A stretch of DNA of 64,000 nucleotides from CBDCIS01 sp965217565 (GCA_965217565.1 CBDCIS010000005.1:1-64000), one strand, 5' to 3'; positions 1 to 8,925 are shown, counted from the first letter of the stretch. The notes: a model not told the origin generated them from the letters alone. Program-made: numbers and translations.

Positions 1-712
1 CGGAGTCCGAGCGGAACACGCCGCAGTGATTCTGCTGCACGAGCAGGTCGGGCTGTGACGGGTGGGCGAGCAGTTTGTGGGTGCACTGCCCGAACTCCGG
101 GAAGGTCTCAGGCAGGAAGTCGGCGCGGACGCCCTTGTTCAGGGGATGCCAGCTTTCGCCAGCGTCCGTAGTGCCCATGACGCCGACGGCGGAGATGCCC
201 ACCCACATGCGGCTTTGGTTCGATGGGTCCAGCACGATGCTGTGGAGGCATAGGCCGCCGAGTCCCCCTTCCCACGCATCTCTCGTCTGGTGATTGCTCA
301 GACCCGTGACTTCCTGCCATGTCGCGCCGTCGTCCTCGCTCCTGAACAGCGCCGCCGGATCGACGCCGGCATACAGTAGGCCGCGGGAGCCTTCTCCGGC
401 GGCTTTGAGATGCCATATCTTGTTCACCGTGCGGCCGTCCTGTGCCACGAATCGCGGCTGCCGGTCGGAGCTTGACCATACTCCACCCAAGTCGGCACTG
501 ATGCGAACCTCCGGCCCCCAAACCTCGCTGTTTATCGCCGCCAACGTCCTCCCGTTTCGCGGGTCGTAGGTGACGTGAAACACGTCCTCGCCCGCGCAGT
601 GGATGTTGGAAACGGCCCATCGATCGCGGGAGGCGTCGCCGACTATGATGATGACGCCCTTCCTGGTGCCCACGAGAAGCGCTATCTTGCCATTGTTGTC
701 GGGCGTTGACAT
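1..712 (-). CDS. BNR/Asp-box repeat protein (sialidase-like fold), C-terminus outside window
   Basis: The gene runs off the left edge; 237 codons are visible from an ATG at 712. The N-terminus reads VGTRKGVIIIVGD, and three Asp-box-like motifs follow (SADLGGVW, SEDDGATW, TTDAGESW), the hallmark of BNR/sialidase-type beta-propellers. Such proteins are commonly annotated as WD40/YVTN/BNR-like or exo-alpha-sialidase, but most are not proven glycosidases. No signal peptide is visible, so a cytoplasmic location is likely. The specific substrate cannot be inferred. Confidence 0.8.
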   Translation of the reverse strand, partial: MSTPDNNGKIALLVGTRKGVIIIVGDASRDRWAVSNIHCAGEDVFHVTYDPRNGRTLAAINSEVWGPEVRISADLGGVWSSSDRQPRFVAQDGRTVNKIWHLKAAGEGSRGLLYAGVDPAALFRSEDDGATWQEVTGLSNHQTRDAWEGGLGGLCLHSIVLDPSNQSRMWVGISAVGVMGTTDAGESWHPLNKGVRADFLPETFPEFGQCTHKLLAHPSQPDLLVQQNHCGVFRSDS

Positions 713-837
713 CGTTTCGTCACCAATCTCCTCGGGTTGTGCTTATTGGGCACAGCTTGATATGGAACCCATGTGCGCGTCAATGAGTCTTGAGGCCATT
801 TTCCGGATGACTGTCGCAAGGGGTCGCTAGGGCTGAG

Positions 838-1176
838 CTACCAGTCCAGGAGGTGCGCCTTCTGCTTGCGCCAGCCGTCGTCCGATGGGAAGATGGTCGT
901 CATCTGGACTCGATGCCTATCGCCGTCGAACCAGTCTTCCACCGTCTCGATCCACTTCTTGTAGTGAGGAGCGTTCCGGTGGGCCTCCAGGGCATCCGCG
1001 TCCTGATATACCTCGTACAGGTGAAAGCGGTTGGGGTCCTCGTCGCTCTGAAGGATGTCGAACCTGAAGCAGCCCGGCTCGTCCCTGACGGAGCCCTGGG
1101 CGTCGCCGAGACTGGCTTCCATGAATTGTTCCCTGAATTCGCCTTTGACCTGGATTGTAACAAAGATTGAGATCAT
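838..1176 (-). CDS. Antibiotic biosynthesis monooxygenase (ABM) domain protein
   Basis: A 112-residue single-domain protein. The N-terminal strand MISIFVTIQVKGEF, the central FHLYEVYQDADALEAH and the following HYKKW match the dimeric ferredoxin-like ABM fold (YgiN/LsrG-type quinol or aldehyde-handling monooxygenases). I chose the ATG at 1176 because an AGGAG ribosome-binding site lies 5 nt upstream; a longer reading to 1197 lacks this. It stands alone between the BNR gene and a divergent M20-like gene. The substrate is unknown; the family includes small cofactor-free oxygenases and heme-degrading enzymes. Confidence 0.8.
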   Translation of the reverse strand: MISIFVTIQVKGEFREQFMEASLGDAQGSVRDEPGCFRFDILQSDEDPNRFHLYEVYQDADALEAHRNAPHYKKWIETVEDWFDGDRHRVQMTTIFPSDDGWRKQKAHLLDW

Positions 1177-1335
1177 GGCTCCTCCCCGTGTCCGCAATGT
1201 TTTTCGCGGCGGAATTATAACACAGGGACGGCAACGGCTGTCACGTCTTTCGTGTGTGGACGCTGTACGCTGTTTAGGCTAGAATCGGGGCGATGGCTGC
1301 GGCGCGAGAATACCGGTTTGCGAAGGGTGGATGCG

Positions 1336-2586
1336 ATGGACGAGAGCGTGATCGAGCGAGTACTGGCCGAGGTTGATGAAAGGGAGGTCGTGGGTTTCGC
1401 CAGCGACCTCATAAGGATTCCCAGCTTCAAGCTGGAGGAGACGCCGGTCGCCAGCTTCCTGAGCAGCTACTTCGAGGCGCGCGGTTATGAGGTTGACCTG
1501 CAGGAGGTGGAGCCCGGAAGATTCCAGACCATCGCCACCCTGAAGGGACTCGGCAACGGCAAGAGCCTCATGCTCAACGGTCACACAGACATCAACTCGC
1601 TCACGCTACGATGGAGGCGCGACCCCTGGACGCCCAGCGTTGAAGGCGATTACCTGTACGGTCACGGTGTTCAGAACATGAAGGGCGGCCTTGCCAGCAT
1701 CATCATGGCCGCTGAGGCGGTACGACGGGCTGGCGCGCGGCTCATGGGCGACCTGGTTGTTGCCTGTGTGGTAGGTGAGACCCAAGGCGGGGAGGGCACT
1801 CACCACCTGATGGAGAGCGGCTTCAGAACGGACATGGCCGTGGTCGCCGAGCCCTTTGGCCTGGGCAACGTGGTTACCGTCCACGCTGGCATCGTGCACC
1901 TGGCTGTCCACGTGTATGGGGTAACAGGTCACGTGAGGGAGCTCGACAGCACAGTGAACGCCGTCCAGAAGATGACGGGCGTAGTGGAGGCCCTGCGGCA
2001 CGTGGAGTTCGGCTACACCCCGCATGATGCTATGCCGGCGCTGCCCCTGCTGAATGTTGGCAGCATAATAGGCGGACGGGGCAGGGACTACGTGCTGATA
2101 GAGCCGCCCTACGTTCCCGACCTCTGCACAATCATCGTGGACGTTCACTTCGTGCCGGGGCAGACAGCGGACAGCATAGTCGCCGACATTCGCCGTACAC
2201 TGGACAGGCTTGTTGAGAGAGACAACGACCTGAAATACGAGATCGAGATTCCGCCCCCGGCCTTCTTCAGGGGCAGGCGAAGGCTCGTCATGTCTCCCCT
2301 GGACGTGCCAACCGGCGAGTACATTGTCCAGGCGGTCGCGCGGAGCCACCAGAGGGTGACGGGCGAGCCGCCGAAGGTAATCGGCGCGCTGCTGCCGAAC
2401 TCCTATAGCTCCAATGACACCTGCCATCTGTGGAACGCGGGGATCCCCTGCCTGATATACGGCCCCGGCGTCGTGAGAGGGAGCGCAGACGAGGATGATA
2501 GCTGCGCTATCATAAGCGAGATGATCCAGTGCGCCAGGGTGTTGGCCGTTACCGCGCTGGACGTCTGCAACCAGGAGCGAAACTGA
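1336..2586 (+). CDS. M20-family (ArgE/DapE-like) protein with altered metal site
   Basis: A 416-residue member of the M20 peptidase/deacylase family. GHTD (first metal-binding His and catalytic Asp), the glycine-rich segment ending in MKGG, GETQGGEGT and VAEP line up with the family motifs. Family members use two zinc ions to hydrolyse amide bonds. Here the bridging Asp before MKGG is Asn (QNMKGG), the second Glu of the EE pair is Thr (GET), and the C-terminal GPG...AH motif has no His (GPGVVRGSADEDD). Activity may therefore be lost or changed. The start at 1336 (MDESVIERV) is preferred because the upstream 28 codons have no family resemblance. The DUF1028 gene follows 14 bp later, so the two are probably cotranscribed. 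Confidence 0.85.
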   Translation: MDESVIERVLAEVDEREVVGFASDLIRIPSFKLEETPVASFLSSYFEARGYEVDLQEVEPGRFQTIATLKGLGNGKSLMLNGHTDINSLTLRWRRDPWTPSVEGDYLYGHGVQNMKGGLASIIMAAEAVRRAGARLMGDLVVACVVGETQGGEGTHHLMESGFRTDMAVVAEPFGLGNVVTVHAGIVHLAVHVYGVTGHVRELDSTVNAVQKMTGVVEALRHVEFGYTPHDAMPALPLLNVGSIIGGRGRDYVLIEPPYVPDLCTIIVDVHFVPGQTADSIVADIRRTLDRLVERDNDLKYEIEIPPPAFFRGRRRLVMSPLDVPTGEYIVQAVARSHQRVTGEPPKVIGALLPNSYSSNDTCHLWNAGIPCLIYGPGVVRGSADEDDSCAIISEMIQCARVLAVTALDVCNQERN

Positions 2587-2600
2587 AAGGAAGGGCCGCG

Positions 2601-3152
2601 ATGAGTCTGTCCGCCGGCATTGATTTTCACACGTTTTCGGTCATAGGTCGCTGCGCGCGCACGGGCATGTTGGGGGTGGCAATCACCACGAGCGATCTCT
2701 GTGTCGGCTCTCGCTGCCCATACGTCAGGCCCAGGGTGGGCGCGGCATCGACCCAGGCCACCACCGACCCGCGGCTGGGGCCCAGACTGTTGGACCTGAT
2801 GGCTGAGGGCCGCTCGCCGGAGGACGCCATCAAGCAACTCCAGTCCGAGGACCCTCACATAGAGCGGCGGCAGCTCGGTGTCGTGGCATGGGATGGGGAG
2901 TCCTGCGCGCGCACCGGCGAACGGAACATGCCCTGGGCGGGCCACGTCGCGGCGCGAGACCATGTGGCGATGGGCAACGGGCTGGCGGGTGAAGAGGTGG
3001 CGCGGGCCATGTCGCGGACGTTCGAGCGTTTAGAGGCCGAAGACCTCGCCGAGCGCTTGCTGCGCTCGCTCGAGGCGGGACAGCAGGCAGGCGGCGAGGC
3101 CAGGGACATGACTCCCTACCATTCGGCCGCGCTGCTCGTGTACGGATTCTAG
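2601..3152 (+). CDS. DUF1028 family protein, cut short by an in-frame amber codon
   Basis: The 183 residues starting MSLSAGIDFHTFSVIGRC match DUF1028 (Ntn-hydrolase-like proteins of unknown reaction): HTFSVIGR, VGSRCPYVRP, STQATTDPRLGPR and MPWAGH are recognisable. A strong AAGGAAGGG site precedes the ATG at 2601. The frame stops at TAG (3150-3152) directly after HSAALLVYGF, although the same frame continues into a family-like C-terminus to 3308. The protein is thus shorter than usual for the family. The gene follows the M20-like gene and probably shares its transcript. Whether the short form is functional is unknown. Confidence 0.8.
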   Translation: MSLSAGIDFHTFSVIGRCARTGMLGVAITTSDLCVGSRCPYVRPRVGAASTQATTDPRLGPRLLDLMAEGRSPEDAIKQLQSEDPHIERRQLGVVAWDGESCARTGERNMPWAGHVAARDHVAMGNGLAGEEVARAMSRTFERLEAEDLAERLLRSLEAGQQAGGEARDMTPYHSAALLVYGF

Positions 3153-3308
3153 AGCTTCTCCAGGGTGGACTTGAGAATTGACGAACACCCAACTCCAATC
3201 GTCGAACTGCGCCGCATATTCGACCTCTATAGGCCAAAGATAGACTACTTTACGCTCAGGGCCAGCGACCCGGAAGCGGCAACCACAATGAGGGACCGGA
3301 GTGAATAG
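3153..3308 (+). pseudogene. Severed C-terminal tail of the DUF1028 gene
   Basis: Reading on in frame from the amber codon gives 51 residues, including VDLRIDEHPTPIVELRR and IFDLYRPKIDYF, which is the typical DUF1028 C-terminal stretch, and then a natural TAG at 3306-3308. There is no start codon or ribosome-binding site for independent expression. A single G-to-T change (GAG to TAG at 3150) would explain the split; amber readthrough or an assembly error are alternatives. Confidence 0.75.
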
Positions 3309-3380
3309 AGGATAGCGCCGCTTCGCGCCGTGGGCGAAGAGTTGCGATTGGGGGAGAGTTAGCAGAAAGGAGTCGAGCAA

Positions 3381-5039
3381 TTGACGGGCGCTGATCTGAT
3401 TGCGAGGATTTTGAAGCAAGAAGGCGTGGACTTCATGGGTGTCATACCCATGAATACGTTAGAAGAGGCGGCGGCCAGGGCGGGAATCCGGCCGCTCATA
3501 TTTCGGCAGGAGAGGGTGGGCGTGAACCTTGCCGACGGGTACAGCCGCGTGACCAATGGTCGCGGAACGGGCGTATTCTCCATGCAGGCCGGGCCTGGCG
3601 CGGAGAACGCATTCGCCGGCGTCGCCCAGGCCTACGCGGACTCGGTTCCTATTCTGCTGCTGCCCGCGTCGGCCAGAAGGGACCGTCACGGCGTGCATCC
3701 CACTTTCAGTCCAAGCCGCAGCTACGAAGAGGTCACCAAGTGGGCGGGGCAGATTCACCTGATCGAGAGTGTTCCCGACATGATGAGGCGCGCGTTCAGC
3801 CAGTTGAGGATTGGCCGCCCCAGTCCGGTTCTGTTGGATATACCGAGCGACATCCTGCGAGGCGAAGTTCCCGACAACGCCATCAGTTACAGTCCGGTCG
3901 AGCCGCGGCGGTCGGCCGGCGATCCACAGGACGTGCGTGAGGCGGCCCGGATGCTGCTTGCGGCAAAGCGGCCGGTTATCCAGGCTGGCCAGGGCGTTCT
4001 CTACGCCGAGGCGTGGGACGAGCTCCGGGAGTTGGCCGAGCTTACTCAGACTCCGGTGATGACGACGATGGCGGGAAAGAGCGCGTTTCCAGAGAACCAC
4101 CCGCTCTCGCTCGGCACGAGGTCGGGCACTACGACCGGCCCCGTGGCGCACTTCCTGCCGAGGGCGGACCTCGTGCTAGGCGTCGGTTGCAGCTTCACGC
4201 GCCTGCATTACGGCGCGGACATGTTCGACGAAAAGACGCTGATTCACGTCACCAACGACGAAAACGACATCAACAAGGACTACGCGCCCGACCACGCCAT
4301 AATCGGCGACGCCAAGCTGGCGCTGGGTCAACTCATACAGGAAGCCAGGTCGATGCTGGGTTCACACACTCGAAAGGAGACGAGCGGCGTCGCCCCCGCA
4401 GAGGAGATCAGGGCGGAAAAGGACAGGTGGCTTGCCGAGTGGATGCCCAGGCTAACCTCCGACCGGACGCCCATCAATCCATACCGCGTCATATGGGACC
4501 TGATGCACACCGTGGACCGCTCCATGAGTGTCGTTACCCACGATTCGGGCAGCCCGCGCGACCAGTCGATACCATTCTTCGAGGCCACGACGCCCAGGGG
4601 CTTCATCGCGTGGGGCAAGTCCACCCAGTTGGGATACAGTCTGGGCCTGGCGATGGGCGCAAAGCTGGCCGAGCCGGAGAAGCTCGCGGTCAACATAATC
4701 GGTGACTATGGCTTTGGCATGGTGGGTATGGACGTAGAGACGGCGGTGAGGGAGCGGATTCCCATTCTCACCATCATCCTGAACAACTCGGACATGGGCA
4801 TATATGGCCCAGACAGCTTCCCCACCGCTAACGAGCTCTACGGCACGCGGTACACGAAGGGCGACTACGCGAAGGTCGCGGAGGCGATGGGCGGCTACGC
4901 TGAGAGGGTGGAGAGTCCGCGGGAAGTCGTACCGGCAATCCGCCGGGCGCAGCGCGTAGTGGAATCGGGGCAGGCGGCGCTGCTGGAGATGGTGACGGAC
5001 CCTGACGAGAAGTCGTTCTCGTTCCGAGGAGCGGCGTGA
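3381..5039 (+). CDS. Thiamine diphosphate-dependent enzyme, acetolactate synthase-like
   Basis: A 552-residue three-domain ThDP enzyme. The N-terminal domain has the conserved Glu in FRQERVGVNLADGYSR; the C-terminal pyrophosphate domain has the GDG...NN-type motif as GDYGFGM to ILNNSDMGIYG, binding Mg-ThDP. The family includes acetolactate synthase, benzoylformate decarboxylase and oxalyl-CoA decarboxylase; the substrate cannot be read from the sequence. The start is TTG at 3381, preceded by AAAGGAG. It has no companion regulatory subunit nearby and is followed convergently by purQ, so a dedicated biosynthetic acetolactate synthase is unlikely. Confidence 0.85.
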   Translation: MTGADLIARILKQEGVDFMGVIPMNTLEEAAARAGIRPLIFRQERVGVNLADGYSRVTNGRGTGVFSMQAGPGAENAFAGVAQAYADSVPILLLPASARRDRHGVHPTFSPSRSYEEVTKWAGQIHLIESVPDMMRRAFSQLRIGRPSPVLLDIPSDILRGEVPDNAISYSPVEPRRSAGDPQDVREAARMLLAAKRPVIQAGQGVLYAEAWDELRELAELTQTPVMTTMAGKSAFPENHPLSLGTRSGTTTGPVAHFLPRADLVLGVGCSFTRLHYGADMFDEKTLIHVTNDENDINKDYAPDHAIIGDAKLALGQLIQEARSMLGSHTRKETSGVAPAEEIRAEKDRWLAEWMPRLTSDRTPINPYRVIWDLMHTVDRSMSVVTHDSGSPRDQSIPFFEATTPRGFIAWGKSTQLGYSLGLAMGAKLAEPEKLAVNIIGDYGFGMVGMDVETAVRERIPILTIILNNSDMGIYGPDSFPTANELYGTRYTKGDYAKVAEAMGGYAERVESPREVVPAIRRAQRVVESGQAALLEMVTDPDEKSFSFRGAA

Positions 5040-5083
5040 CGCGGCGGCGGGGCTGACGCCAAGCGGCCGCGCTATGCGGTCTC

Positions 5084-5794
5084 TTAGCCCGTGGCGGCGC
5101 GGGACAGGACGGCGGAGCGGATGAGGGATTCGAAGACGATCTTGCCGTCGTCGCCGCCAAGCAGCGGTTCGCAGCAACGCTCCGGATGCGGCATCATGCC
5201 CAGCACATTGCCGCGCGCGTTGGTGATGCCGGCGATGTTGCCCAGCGAGCCGTTGGGGTTGGCGCCGTCCGTGACCTCGCCGGCTGCGTCGCAGTAGCGG
5301 AAGGCGACGCGGTTTTCGGCTTCCAGCGCGCGGATGGTGTCGGGGTCGGCGAAGTAGTTGCCCTCGCCGTGCGAGATGGGGACGCGCAGCACACGGCCCG
5401 CCGTCGCCGCGTTGGTGGAGGGCAAAGTGTCGTTTTCCACGCGCAGGCACACCCACTCGCACCTGAACTGGAGGTGCGCGTTGGGCATCAGGACGCCGGG
5501 CAGCAGTCCCGCCTCGCAGAGTATCTGGAAGCCGTTGCAGATGCCCAGCACGGGCTTGCCACGCTCGGCGAACTCCTCCACTGCCTTCATGACGGGCGAG
5601 AATCGCGCGATTGCGCCCGGCCGTAGGTAGTCTCCGTAGGAGAAGCCTCCGGGCAGCACGATGCAATCGTAGTCGGACAGGTCTGTCTCCCTGTGCCAGA
5701 CGTACTCGACGGGCTGGTGGAGCACGTCGTCGAGGACGTTGAAGCAGTCCATGTCGCTCCAGGTGCCGGGGAATACGACTACGCCGAATTTCAT
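5084..5794 (-). CDS. purQ: Phosphoribosylformylglycinamidine synthase, glutaminase subunit
   Basis: This 236-residue class I glutamine amidotransferase supplies ammonia to PurL for conversion of FGAR to FGAM in purine synthesis. MKFGVVVFPGTWSDMDC, the nucleophile elbow GICNGFQIL (Cys) and the HPE motif in MMPHPERC are all present. The start at 5794 has AGGAGG upstream; a longer frame to 5836 is not needed. It is the last gene of a minus-strand group gltX-yqeY-purQ; purL and purS are not in this window. Confidence 0.95.
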   Translation of the reverse strand: MKFGVVVFPGTWSDMDCFNVLDDVLHQPVEYVWHRETDLSDYDCIVLPGGFSYGDYLRPGAIARFSPVMKAVEEFAERGKPVLGICNGFQILCEAGLLPGVLMPNAHLQFRCEWVCLRVENDTLPSTNAATAGRVLRVPISHGEGNYFADPDTIRALEAENRVAFRYCDAAGEVTDGANPNGSLGNIAGITNARGNVLGMMPHPERCCEPLLGGDDGKIVFESLIRSAVLSRAATG

Positions 5795-5828
5795 CTCGCC
5801 TCCTGGGGGCGGCCTTGCAATCCAAGGT

Positions 5829-5850
5829 AACCCCAAGGGATTGTCCCTAC
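5829..5850. repeat. Dispersed repeat unit (AAGGGATTGTCCCTAC type)
   Basis: A 22-bp copy of a unit also found at 23727-23750 and 30463-30486 (core GAGGGATYGTCCCTAC, here AAGGGATTGTCCCTAC). The core contains a short GGGA/TCCC inverted repeat. This copy overlaps the stop codon of the YqeY gene. Confidence 0.6.
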
Positions 5851-6293
5851 CTGCGGAGCTGCTCGGACACGATGGCGTTGACCTCGCGGCCCTCGGCCCT
5901 GCCGCGCACTTGGGGCATGATCTTGCCCATTACCTTGCCCATGTCGGCTGGCCCGGTTGCGCCGACCTCTTCGATGGCCTGATTCACCAGTTCGCTAATC
6001 TCGTCTCTCGATAGCTGTTGGGGCAGGTATTCGAGAATGATCGCCAGTTCCCCATTCTCCTTATCGACCAGGTCCTGCCGATTCGCGCTCTCATAGGCTT
6101 CGATGCTGTCGCGGCGCTGCTGGGCCTGCCGGCTCAGGACTCTCAGGATCCCCTCGTCGTCCAGTTCCTTCTGGCTGGCGATCTCCTCGTTGTGTATCTC
6201 AGAGCGCAGGTAGCGCAGCACGGAACGGCGCAGCGCGTCCTTGTCGCGCATGGCCTGTCTCAGGTCTTCTTGCATTTTTGCTTGTATCGGCAT
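5847..6293 (-). CDS. GatB/YqeY domain protein
   Basis: A 148-residue YqeY-type protein (MQEDLRQAMRDKD, helical middle, then ADMGKVMGKIMPQVRGRAEG at the C-terminus), resembling the tail domain of GatB, the amidotransferase subunit that recognises tRNA. Stand-alone YqeY proteins have no firmly established role, although tRNA binding is suspected. It lies between gltX and purQ on the same strand with short spacings, so cotranscription is likely. Its stop codon falls inside a dispersed repeat (5829-5850). Confidence 0.9.
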   Translation of the reverse strand: MPIQAKMQEDLRQAMRDKDALRRSVLRYLRSEIHNEEIASQKELDDEGILRVLSRQAQQRRDSIEAYESANRQDLVDKENGELAIILEYLPQQLSRDEISELVNQAIEEVGATGPADMGKVMGKIMPQVRGRAEGREVNAIVSEQLRR

Positions 6294-6316
6294 GTCGATA
6301 GCCCTCGCTCGTCAAT

Positions 6317-7807
6317 CTAAGGCTGTGCGGCAACACCCCTAAGTGGCTTCAGTCTTTGGATTGCGCTTCTGATGTCTTTCAGCGCACGCTCCCTGCCGAG
6401 AACTTCCATTGTCTGGAACAGAGGAGGCGCGACTCGTAGCCCGGTGGTGGCGACTCGCAGGGAACCGAAGAGCTGGCCCGCCTTGACGTCGAGCTGCTGG
6501 GCAATCGACCTGAGAGTGGGCTCCATAGATTCGGCGTCGAAGGATTCCAGCGCCGAGACGCCGTCCAGCGCGGCCTCGAGCGCCTGCTTTGTGCGCTCGA
6601 CGTCCATACCCTTCTGAATTAGCTCTGCGCTGTCGTATTCGGGCGCGTTCCGGAAGAAGAAGGACAGGCGCGGCGCGGCTTCCCGCAACTCCTTCAGCCT
6701 TTCGTGAATCAGCGGGACCATTTCGAGCACACGCTCTCTATCCGGGACCTCCGGCATCTCCTGGGGCGGATAGCGGCGCCAGTAGTCCAGCAGGGCGTCC
6801 GCGAGCTCATCGGGGCTTGCCATGCGGATATACGCGCCGTTCATCCAGTTCAGCTTTTCGGTGTTGAAGACGGCGCCGGCCTTTGATACGCGCTCTATCG
6901 TGAAGTGGCGTATCAGGTCGTCCCCGGACATAATCTCGGTCTTGTCGTCGAGTGACCAGCCGAGCAGGGAGAGAAAGTTGACCATAGTCTGGGGCAGGTA
7001 GCCCATCTCGCGGTATTCGAGGATGGACGACGCGCCGTGCCGCTTGCCGAGCTTGGCCCTGTCCGGCGCGAGAATCATCGGCAGATGGGCGAAGTGCGGG
7101 ATTTTCCAGCCGAGCGCGTCGTATAGCCGCACGTGGCGCGGTGAGCTCGAAATCCAGTCGTCGCCTCGCATGACGTGGCTGATTTCCATGTGGTGGTCGT
7201 CAACCACGTTCGCCAGATGATAGGTGGGGAAGCCGTTGGAGCGCACCATCACGAAGTCTTCAACGAGCTGGTTCTCGAACGAGACCTCGCCGTGAATGAT
7301 GTCGTTGAGTTTCGTCGTGCCCTCGGTTGGCATTCTGAAGCGCATGGCGGGAGTAACGCCGCTTCGCTCGAGTTCCAGCCGCGCGGCCTCCGGCAGGTCG
7401 CGGCAGTGGCGGTCGTAGCCGGGCGAGTCGCCGCGCAGCTTTCGCTCGCGCCGCATCGCGTCGATTCGCTCCTTCGAGCAGTAGCAGTTGTAGGCGTGTC
7501 CGCTTTCGAGGAGCCGCTCGGCGGTCTGCCTGTACAGTGTGAGACGCTGGGACTGGAAGTAGGGGCCATAGTCGCCGCCGACGTCCGGGCCCTCGTCCCA
7601 GTCGAGGCCAAGCCAGCGCAGCGCCTCCAGCAGCATGTCGGTTGAGCCTTCGACGTTGCGGTTCTGGTCGGTATCCTCTACCCGTATAATGAAGGCGCCA
7701 TTCGTGTGGCGGGCGTACAGCCAAGTGAAGATGGCGGTGCGTATGTTGCCGACGTGGGTTGCGCCTGTGGGGCTGGGCGCATATCGCACGCGAACATTGT
7801 TGGTCAT
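6317..7807 (-). CDS. gltX: Glutamate--tRNA ligase
   Basis: A 496-residue class I aminoacyl-tRNA synthetase that charges tRNA-Glu (and perhaps tRNA-Gln, given that bacteria with GatCAB often use a non-discriminating form). The HIGH-type motif is in RYAPSPTGATHVGNIRTA, followed by IRVEDTDQNR. The KMSKS-type loop reads KLGKRHGAS, where many homologues have KLSKR, so the usual Ser is Gly. The ATG at 7807 has GGAGG 8-12 nt upstream and fits the family N-terminus better than upstream starts. It heads the gltX-yqeY-purQ group. Confidence 0.95.
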   Translation of the reverse strand: MTNNVRVRYAPSPTGATHVGNIRTAIFTWLYARHTNGAFIIRVEDTDQNRNVEGSTDMLLEALRWLGLDWDEGPDVGGDYGPYFQSQRLTLYRQTAERLLESGHAYNCYCSKERIDAMRRERKLRGDSPGYDRHCRDLPEAARLELERSGVTPAMRFRMPTEGTTKLNDIIHGEVSFENQLVEDFVMVRSNGFPTYHLANVVDDHHMEISHVMRGDDWISSSPRHVRLYDALGWKIPHFAHLPMILAPDRAKLGKRHGASSILEYREMGYLPQTMVNFLSLLGWSLDDKTEIMSGDDLIRHFTIERVSKAGAVFNTEKLNWMNGAYIRMASPDELADALLDYWRRYPPQEMPEVPDRERVLEMVPLIHERLKELREAAPRLSFFFRNAPEYDSAELIQKGMDVERTKQALEAALDGVSALESFDAESMEPTLRSIAQQLDVKAGQLFGSLRVATTGLRVAPPLFQTMEVLGRERALKDIRSAIQRLKPLRGVAAQP

Positions 7808-8069
7808 GGCGGTCGGTTCCTCCGATGGCATTTTATCACGAGGCGGGTCGTCTCTGGGAGATGTAGTCAATGAAATCTGTCTGATTTTTCGGCTCGTTTC
7901 GCATCATTTCCCAGCTGGGCGACTCGGTTTCGTAGAGTGGTTTTGGCACGCCTTTGCGCGGTTGATTGCCGCTTTTGGGTGGGTTCCCGCTTTCGCTGGA
8001 AAGACGGAAGAGGCGACCGGGCGATCCCCGCTACTGTGGACTGAGGCCTGCGTCGAAATTGCCCAGAGC

Positions 8070-8126
8070 CCTTGCAAAGTCAGACCGACGCTCTCCCATC
8101 CCTTCGACAGGCTCAGCGCAGGCTCC
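8070..8126. repeat. Dispersed direct repeat, copy 1
   Basis: Copy of a repeat containing CCATCCCTTCGACAGGCTCA and CAGGCTC. The second copy is at 8712-8768 with scattered differences, spacing about 640 bp. The reverse strand would translate to PALSLSKG, a phrase often produced by such intergenic repeats, so open frames across it should not be trusted as genes. Confidence 0.7.
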
Positions 8127-8711
8127 AACAGCAACCCAACGTTGAAAAGGCCCTATCATCTGGCAAACTGATGGCGACGCCGCCACCTGATAACTTTTCG
8201 AATTCGAGGGGACGCAAGCGCCTGCCTATGACAAGAGGCCAACCAGGTCGGTTGGGTTCCGGCGCCTTCCAGGATGCAGCGTCTTGGGTTACTCTATGTC
8301 CAGGTGTGGGATTAGCTCGCATCTGGACGGATGGATGTTTTGGCTGGCGGAAAAACGCCTGTGGGTGTCTCATTTTGATGCATTGTCTCTCATTCCTACT
8401 TGGGGTCTGTGATGCTGTGAGAGGATTTAGAGGATGTTTCTGAGTTGGAATGTAGTAGGGTTAGGGTTGTTTGCACAGGAAATGAGACACTCCTCTCTGT
8501 GGGTTTCGCACTGTTGTCAGAATCAGGATGTTGAGATTGCCGAGCGGCGAGCCCCTGCGGGGGTTACGGGATTATGGGGATTGTGTTGGTCTGCTATACG
8601 GGATGTTGATGTGGTCGAGTTGGGACGTTTCGACTGCCTGTGTTTGGATACGGATATACTAGCACGAGTGTTCGTGTATGTCAATAGGCCGCGTTGTCAG
8701 AATCGGCAGGG

Positions 8712-8768
8712 CCATTCCAAAGTCAGAGCGGCGCTCCACCATCCCTTCGAGAGGCTCAGGGCAGGCTC
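8712..8768. repeat. Dispersed direct repeat, copy 2
   Basis: Second copy of the unit at 8070-8126 (CCATCCCTTCGAGAGGCTCA here). It lies 70 bp left of the transposon target duplication. Confidence 0.7.
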
Positions 8769-8846
8769 TAAGCTTCCCTTCAGGGGAAAGGGACAAAAGG
8801 CAGCCCTCCGCGCCTTCGCGTGTTGACAGCAACCGGGCTTTGAAAA

Positions 8847-8867
8847 GGGATTTATATACAATTTTAG
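8847..8867 (+). repeat. Left terminal inverted repeat of the transposon
   Basis: Begins GGGATTTATATACAATT and pairs with the reverse complement of 13485-13505 (differences at positions 5 and 18 of 21). Directly preceded by the target duplication TTTGAAAA (8839-8846). Confidence 0.92.
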
Positions 8868-8925
8868 CCGTGTGAAAGAAATCACAAAGTTTCTTTTCGC
8901 GGCGAGTAGGAGGAAAAGTAGATGA

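Larger units (their letters stand above)
7808..8846. other. Gene-free, repeat-rich region left of the transposon
   Basis: About 1 kb with no convincing gene. It carries two diverged copies of a roughly 57-bp direct repeat (8070-8126 and 8712-8768) and a degenerate hairpin-like unit GGGTTCCCGCTTTCGCTGG at 7979-8000 that resembles the common CCCGCTTTCGCGGG repeat of many bacteria. The sequence TTGAAAAGGCCCT at 8142-8154 equals the chromosomal sequence at the right flank of the neighbouring transposon (13507-13519). Long open frames here are on repeats and have no protein-like composition. Confidence 0.65.

Noticed and set aside
7635..8171. A 178-codon plus-strand frame
   Set aside because: It overlaps the start of gltX in antisense and crosses dispersed repeats; the sequence is not protein-like.
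8434..8826. A 130-codon plus-strand frame left of the transposon
   Set aside because: It covers dispersed repeats (HPFERLRAGSKL is a repeat translation) and has no ribosome-binding site.
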